A stretch of DNA of 64,000 nucleotides, from contig NZ_JAQQFR010000006.1 of assembly GCF_046025915.1 (NCBI RefSeq), positions 186,001 through 250,000 on the forward strand, given 5' to 3'. The DNA is from Herbaspirillum rhizosphaerae_A. GTDB taxonomy: Bacteria; Pseudomonadota; Gammaproteobacteria; Burkholderiales; Burkholderiaceae_D. Positions 61,101 through 64,000 of this stretch are shown piece after piece. The position numbers and the translations under genes were made by a program. Within the stretch, counting starts at the first letter, position 1. Every line of letters starts with the position of its first letter. The notes beneath the pieces were generated by a model. That model worked only from the letters and a program-made list of their open reading frames with translations. It had not been told where the DNA came from and ran no database searches.

Positions 61101-61841
61101 TTACTCCGGGTGATGCGGCATATAAGCCTTGCCGCCGCCCCAGCCGCGCGAGAACTCCGTGGTCACGCGTTCGAGATGGGCATGCATCGCCTTGCGGGCA
61201 CCTTCCGGATCGCGGTCGACGATGGCCTCAAGGATGCGGCGATGGTCAACCAGCGTTTGCTGGCGCAATTCTTCGGTGTGGAAGTGCTCTTCCATTTTGA
61301 TCCACAGGCGGCCGCGCTGATCCCACAGATTCTCGATCACGCTGACCAGGGCGCTGTTGCCGGTGGCGCGGGCAATCGACAGGTGGAAGGTGCGGTCGGC
61401 TTCTTCGTTGTTGGGGCGGTCGTGATAGAAGCGCTCCATGTCGTTGAGCGCGCGCAGGATTGCATCGAGTGCGCCATCGGTGGCCATGCGCGCGGCAATC
61501 GCGGCAACTTCGCCTTCGATCATGCAGCGTGCCGACAGGATCTCGAAAGGGCCGGGGCCGATTTCCTGGATGGCCGGCGCTGCGCCTTTCTTCTCGATCA
61601 CATAAATTCCGGAACCGCCGCGTACTTCGATCACGCCGGTCAGTTCCAGCGCAATCAGTGCTTCGCGGACCGATGCGCGGCTGACCTTGAGCTGCGCGGC
61701 CAGATCACGCTCCGAGGGCAGGCGCTCGCCGGCGTGAATCTGCTCATCGCGGATGAATGCCTGGATGCGATCGGCGACCACGCGGTAAAGCCGCGTTTCG
61801 GGGGCGCTGAGTTCGGCGAGAGCAGTGACGACTTTGAGCAT
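61101..61841 (-). CDS. GntR/FadR-type regulator, UxuR-like
   Basis: A 246-residue regulator with an N-terminal winged helix (ERLPSERDLAAQLKVSRASV then REALIALELTGVIEVRGGSG) and a C-terminal FCD effector domain (HLSIARATGNSALVSVIENL, DHRRILEAIVDRDPEGA with metal-binding histidines). It is the first gene of the minus-strand uronate set. By analogy with UxuR/ExuR it is probably released by a uronate or fructuronate/mannonate. Operator-like repeats lie just upstream (61870-61922). Confidence 0.9.
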   Translation of the reverse strand: MLKVVTALAELSAPETRLYRVVADRIQAFIRDEQIHAGERLPSERDLAAQLKVSRASVREALIALELTGVIEVRGGSGIYVIEKKGAAPAIQEIGPGPFEILSARCMIEGEVAAIAARMATDGALDAILRALNDMERFYHDRPNNEEADRTFHLSIARATGNSALVSVIENLWDQRGRLWIKMEEHFHTEELRQQTLVDHRRILEAIVDRDPEGARKAMHAHLERVTTEFSRGWGGGKAYMPHHPE

Positions 61842-61869
61842 GGCGTGCTTTTCTAAAGGTCGCGAAAAA

Positions 61870-61922
61870 TTGGTCAGGCCATTCTAGGTTGGCCTGACCA
61901 ATATTGCAATATGGTCTGGCCG
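61870..61922. promoter_or_regulatory. Three GntR/FadR-type operator-like repeats
   Basis: TGGTCAGGCCA (61871-61881), TGGCCTGACCA (61890-61900) and TGGTCTGGCCG (61912-61922) each approximate TGGT-N3-ACCA and are about two helical turns apart. The first two also form the perfect inverted repeat TTGGTCAGGCC / GGCCTGACCAA. They lie 30-80 bases upstream of the gntR start, so autoregulation is likely. Confidence 0.65.
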
Positions 61923-62000
61923 ATTTATTTTGTGGTTTGCCAAAGTGCCTGTGGGTGCGGCTTGTAAGGCAATTGAAAGCTCATTTCTTGCTGTCTTAAG

Positions 62001-62010
62001 TGGTTGACCA
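62001..62010. promoter_or_regulatory. Fourth operator-like palindrome TGGTTGACCA
   Basis: TGGT-TG-ACCA is a FadR-like palindrome 160 bases upstream of gntR. It could serve as an auxiliary operator for looping. Confidence 0.45.
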
Positions 62011-62280
62011 ATTTTTAATTTTGTATGTGGTCAGTCGTCGGATGACTATAGCTGAAGCCGCTTCCCGAGGAAAGAGGGGGCGCCAGTTTTGCGCAACTCA
62101 AGTTGTTTTTGCGGTTTTCTATATACGTAATCTTTCTATAAACATGCAAAAAAATTCGTTCTCTTTATAACAATGCGATGCGAATATCGGCCCTCATTAG
62201 TCGTATTTGTAATAAGAGATGCCGTTGTGTCACCCCAAAATCGGTCTGACACCGGCGCAAAAGAAGAAGGAAGTGCAAGC

Positions 62281-63144
62281 GTGACTGTGCCAATCGCCTT
62301 ACCAGTTATTAATAAAGCGCCGTTCCGAGTGTTGCCGGGCTTTCGCCTGTCGCTCGGTTTTACGCTGTTCTATCTGACGCTGATCGTCCTGATCCCCTTG
62401 TCGGCGGTGTTCCTCAAGACTTTCACCATGACCTGGGATGCCTTCGTCAGCGCTGTGACGTCGCCGCGCGTGATGGCGTCGTATCGCCTGACATTTGGCG
62501 CCTCGTTATTGGCGGCGCTGCTGAACGTGATTTTTGGCGGCATCGTGGCATGGGTATTGGTGCGCTATAAATTCCCGGGCAAGCGCATCATCGACGCATT
62601 GGTCGATTTGCCGTTTGCCTTGCCGACCGCAGTGGCGGGCATTGCATTGACGACGCTGTATTCGCAGAACGGCTGGATCGGCCGCTATCTCGCCCCGCTC
62701 GGTATCAAGGTTGCCTTCACCCCGTTGGGCGTCTTGGTAGCGTTGACCTTCATTGGATTGCCTTTTGTCGTCCGCACCGGACAACCGGTGCTGGAAGATG
62801 CGGAACGCGAACTCGAAGAAGCTGCCGCCAGCCTCGGCGCTTCGCGTTTGCAAACCTTCGCCCGGGTGATTTTTCCTACCGTCTTTCCCGCTTTGTTGAC
62901 CGGCTTCGCGCTGGCGTTTGCCCGCGCCACAGGCGAATACGGATCGGTGGTTTTCATCGCCGGCAACATGCCGATGGTGTCCGAGATCACGCCACTGTTC
63001 ATCATTACCAAGCTTGAGCAATACGACTACACCGGCGCAACCGCCATTGCCGTGGTGATGCTGATCGTGTCCTTTGCCTTGCTGCTGACCATCAACCTGT
63101 TGCAAGCCTGGGTTCGCAAGCGCGGCCAGGCCGAGAAAGTCTGA
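62281..63144 (+). CDS. cysT: Sulfate/thiosulfate ABC transporter permease CysT
   Basis: A 287-residue permease (start GTG 62281, after AAGAAGGAAG; an ATG at 62173 adds 36 residues unlike the family). Six helices, with LPFALPTAVAGIALTTLYSQ and the EAA loop EEAAASLGASRLQTFARVIF, and FATGEYGS-like RATGEYGSVVFIAG. With CysW and CysA it imports sulfate/thiosulfate from Sbp, which in this genome is encoded at 40527, not adjacent. cysW follows after one base. Confidence 0.93.
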   Translation: MTVPIALPVINKAPFRVLPGFRLSLGFTLFYLTLIVLIPLSAVFLKTFTMTWDAFVSAVTSPRVMASYRLTFGASLLAALLNVIFGGIVAWVLVRYKFPGKRIIDALVDLPFALPTAVAGIALTTLYSQNGWIGRYLAPLGIKVAFTPLGVLVALTFIGLPFVVRTGQPVLEDAERELEEAAASLGASRLQTFARVIFPTVFPALLTGFALAFARATGEYGSVVFIAGNMPMVSEITPLFIITKLEQYDYTGATAIAVVMLIVSFALLLTINLLQAWVRKRGQAEKV

Positions 63145-63145
63145 C

Positions 63146-64000
63146 ATGAGCGCCGTCATTACTCCTGGCATTACCGCATCCCCGGCGGTAGCACCGCGCG
63201 GCGAACCCGCCTACACGCCGGCCGCCACATTGGAACCGTTATGGGTGCGCCTGCTGTTGATCGGGATCGCCTTCGCCTTCTTGACGCTGTTCCTGTTCGT
63301 ACCGCTGGTCGCCGTATTCTATGAAGGCCTGAAAAAAGGCTGGGACGTCTACATCGACAACATCATCGAACCGGACGCCTGGTCGGCCATCAAGCTGACC
63401 CTGCTGACCGCCGCCATCGCCGTGCCGCTGAATCTGGTGTTCGGCGTGGCGGCGGCATGGTCGATCGCCAAGTTCGAGTTCCGCGGCAAGAACATCCTGC
63501 TGACGCTGATCGACCTGCCGTTCTCGGTGTCGCCGGTGATCTCCGGCCTGATCTACGTGCTGCTGTTCGGCCTACAGGGCTATTTCGGTCCGTGGCTGCG
63601 CGAGCATGACATCAAGATCCTGTTTGCCGTGCCGGGAATTGTGCTGGCGACAGTGTTTGTGACTTTCCCCTTCGTGGCGCGTGAGCTGATTCCGCTGATG
63701 CAGTCGCAGGGCAGCGAAGAAGAAGAGGCTGCGCTGGTACTGGGCGCCTCCGGATGGAAGACCTTCTGGCACGTCACCTTGCCGAACATCAAGTGGGGGC
63801 TGCTGTACGGCGTGATCCTGTGTAATGCCCGTGCGATGGGCGAGTTCGGCGCAGTGTCGGTGGTGTCGGGTCATATCCGCGGCGAGACCAACACCATCCC
63901 GCTGCAGGTGGAAATTCTCTACAACGAATTCAATATCGTCGGTGCGTTTGCGGTGGCGTCGCTGTTGGCTTTCCTTGCGCTGGTGACGCTGGCGATCAAG
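63146..64000 (+). CDS. cysW: Sulfate/thiosulfate ABC transporter permease CysW (runs off the window)
   Basis: An open reading frame from ATG 63146 (MSAVITPGITASP) to the last base, 285 codons so far. Membrane segments include LLLIGIAFAFLTLFLFVPLV and AAIAVPLNLVFGVAAAWS. DLPFSVSPVISGLIYVLLFG and the EAA loop EEEEAALVLGASGWKTFWHV, then NARAMGEFGAVSVVSGHIRG, identify it as CysW. The end lies just beyond the window, and cysA is expected to follow. Confidence 0.93.
   Translation, partial: MSAVITPGITASPAVAPRGEPAYTPAATLEPLWVRLLLIGIAFAFLTLFLFVPLVAVFYEGLKKGWDVYIDNIIEPDAWSAIKLTLLTAAIAVPLNLVFGVAAAWSIAKFEFRGKNILLTLIDLPFSVSPVISGLIYVLLFGLQGYFGPWLREHDIKILFAVPGIVLATVFVTFPFVARELIPLMQSQGSEEEEAALVLGASGWKTFWHVTLPNIKWGLLYGVILCNARAMGEFGAVSVVSGHIRGETNTIPLQVEILYNEFNIVGAFAVASLLAFLALVTLAIK

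Larger units (their letters stand above)
61842..62280. other. Divergent promoter region of gntR and cysT
   Basis: About 440 bases with no gene. The gntR-near part holds three operator-like repeats (61870-61922), then TGGTTGACCA at 62001-62010. The cysT-near part is AT-rich (TATATACGTAATC, CTTTATAACAATGCG) and probably contains the sulfur-responsive promoter. Confidence 0.55.

Overview
The window reads as chromosomal DNA of a beta-proteobacterium of the order Burkholderiales, most likely family Oxalobacteraceae (Herbaspirillum/Collimonas/Herminiimonas-like). This is inferred from gene content: a PHB depolymerase and a phasin, a PF10136 'SpecificRecomb' membrane protein, a DUF1841 protein, nth beside an RnfB-type ferredoxin, and an ssuEADCB-ssuF order as described in Pseudomonas putida. 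No rRNA, tRNA, CRISPR array, transposase or prophage was recognised. Coding density is high.

Layout. 0-0.4 kb: a nested palindromic intergenic element beside a MerR-type operator. 0.4-6.1 kb: metal homeostasis (CadR/PbrR-like regulator, then copA-cueR with divergent copZ) plus a DUF1835-like protein and a Gfo/Idh/MocA oxidoreductase. 6.1-8.8 kb: a MoxR ATPase/VWA pair with a GNAT gene between. 9-12 kb: a large PF10136 membrane protein and two small periplasmic cytochromes c. 12-16 kb: a DUF1841 protein, an orphan periplasmic binding protein, and two divergent fimbrillin genes whose upstream regions form an inverted duplication. 16-21 kb: nth, an RnfB-like ferredoxin, PHB depolymerase, ferredoxin-NADP reductase and fdxA. 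21-27 kb: a second orphan binding protein, pncB, an ion antiporter, a 2-hydroxyacid dehydrogenase, an acyl-CoA-binding protein and FKBP. 27.5-32 kb: a tight beta-propeller / NodB deacetylase / sterol-desaturase / EI24 group and a molybdopterin-binding-domain protein. 32-39 kb: phasin, HDAC-like deacetylase, two EamA exporters, an XRE regulator, a methyltransferase and a PbpG-like peptidase. 39-48 kb: an IclR regulator, then sulfur scavenging (sbp, ssuEADCB-ssuF), a degenerate EAL protein and a small hydrolase. 48-50 kb: repeats, then a divergent SDR/AraC pair. 50.5-53.6 kb: a DUF3304 lipoprotein and a Tle1-like (DUF2235) lipase, a probable type VI secretion cargo pair with no T6SS genes nearby. 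53.7-61.8 kb: an apparent hexuronate operon on the minus strand (gntR, uxaC, binding protein, ATPase, two permeases, uxuB-like). 62.3-64 kb: cysT and cysW of the sulfate transporter, running off the window.

How the parts work together. Sulfur supply dominates the 40-48 kb and 62-64 kb parts: Sbp captures sulfate for CysTW(A), and SsuABC imports sulfonates that SsuD/SsuE desulfonate. The 53.7-61.8 kb block looks like uptake plus first catabolic steps for a hexuronate through a spermidine/iron-type ABC importer rather than the better known MFS or TRAP systems. Copper control is textbook, with two CueR boxes.

The observations most worth checking are the uronate operon with a non-canonical transporter class and a five-copy 7-bp tandem repeat in front of its binding-protein gene; the divergent fimbrillin inverted duplication; the orphan Tle1/DUF3304 pair; the shared-core nested palindromes at 40-307 and 46628-46728; and the NodB deacetylase lacking the usual second motif-1 aspartate.
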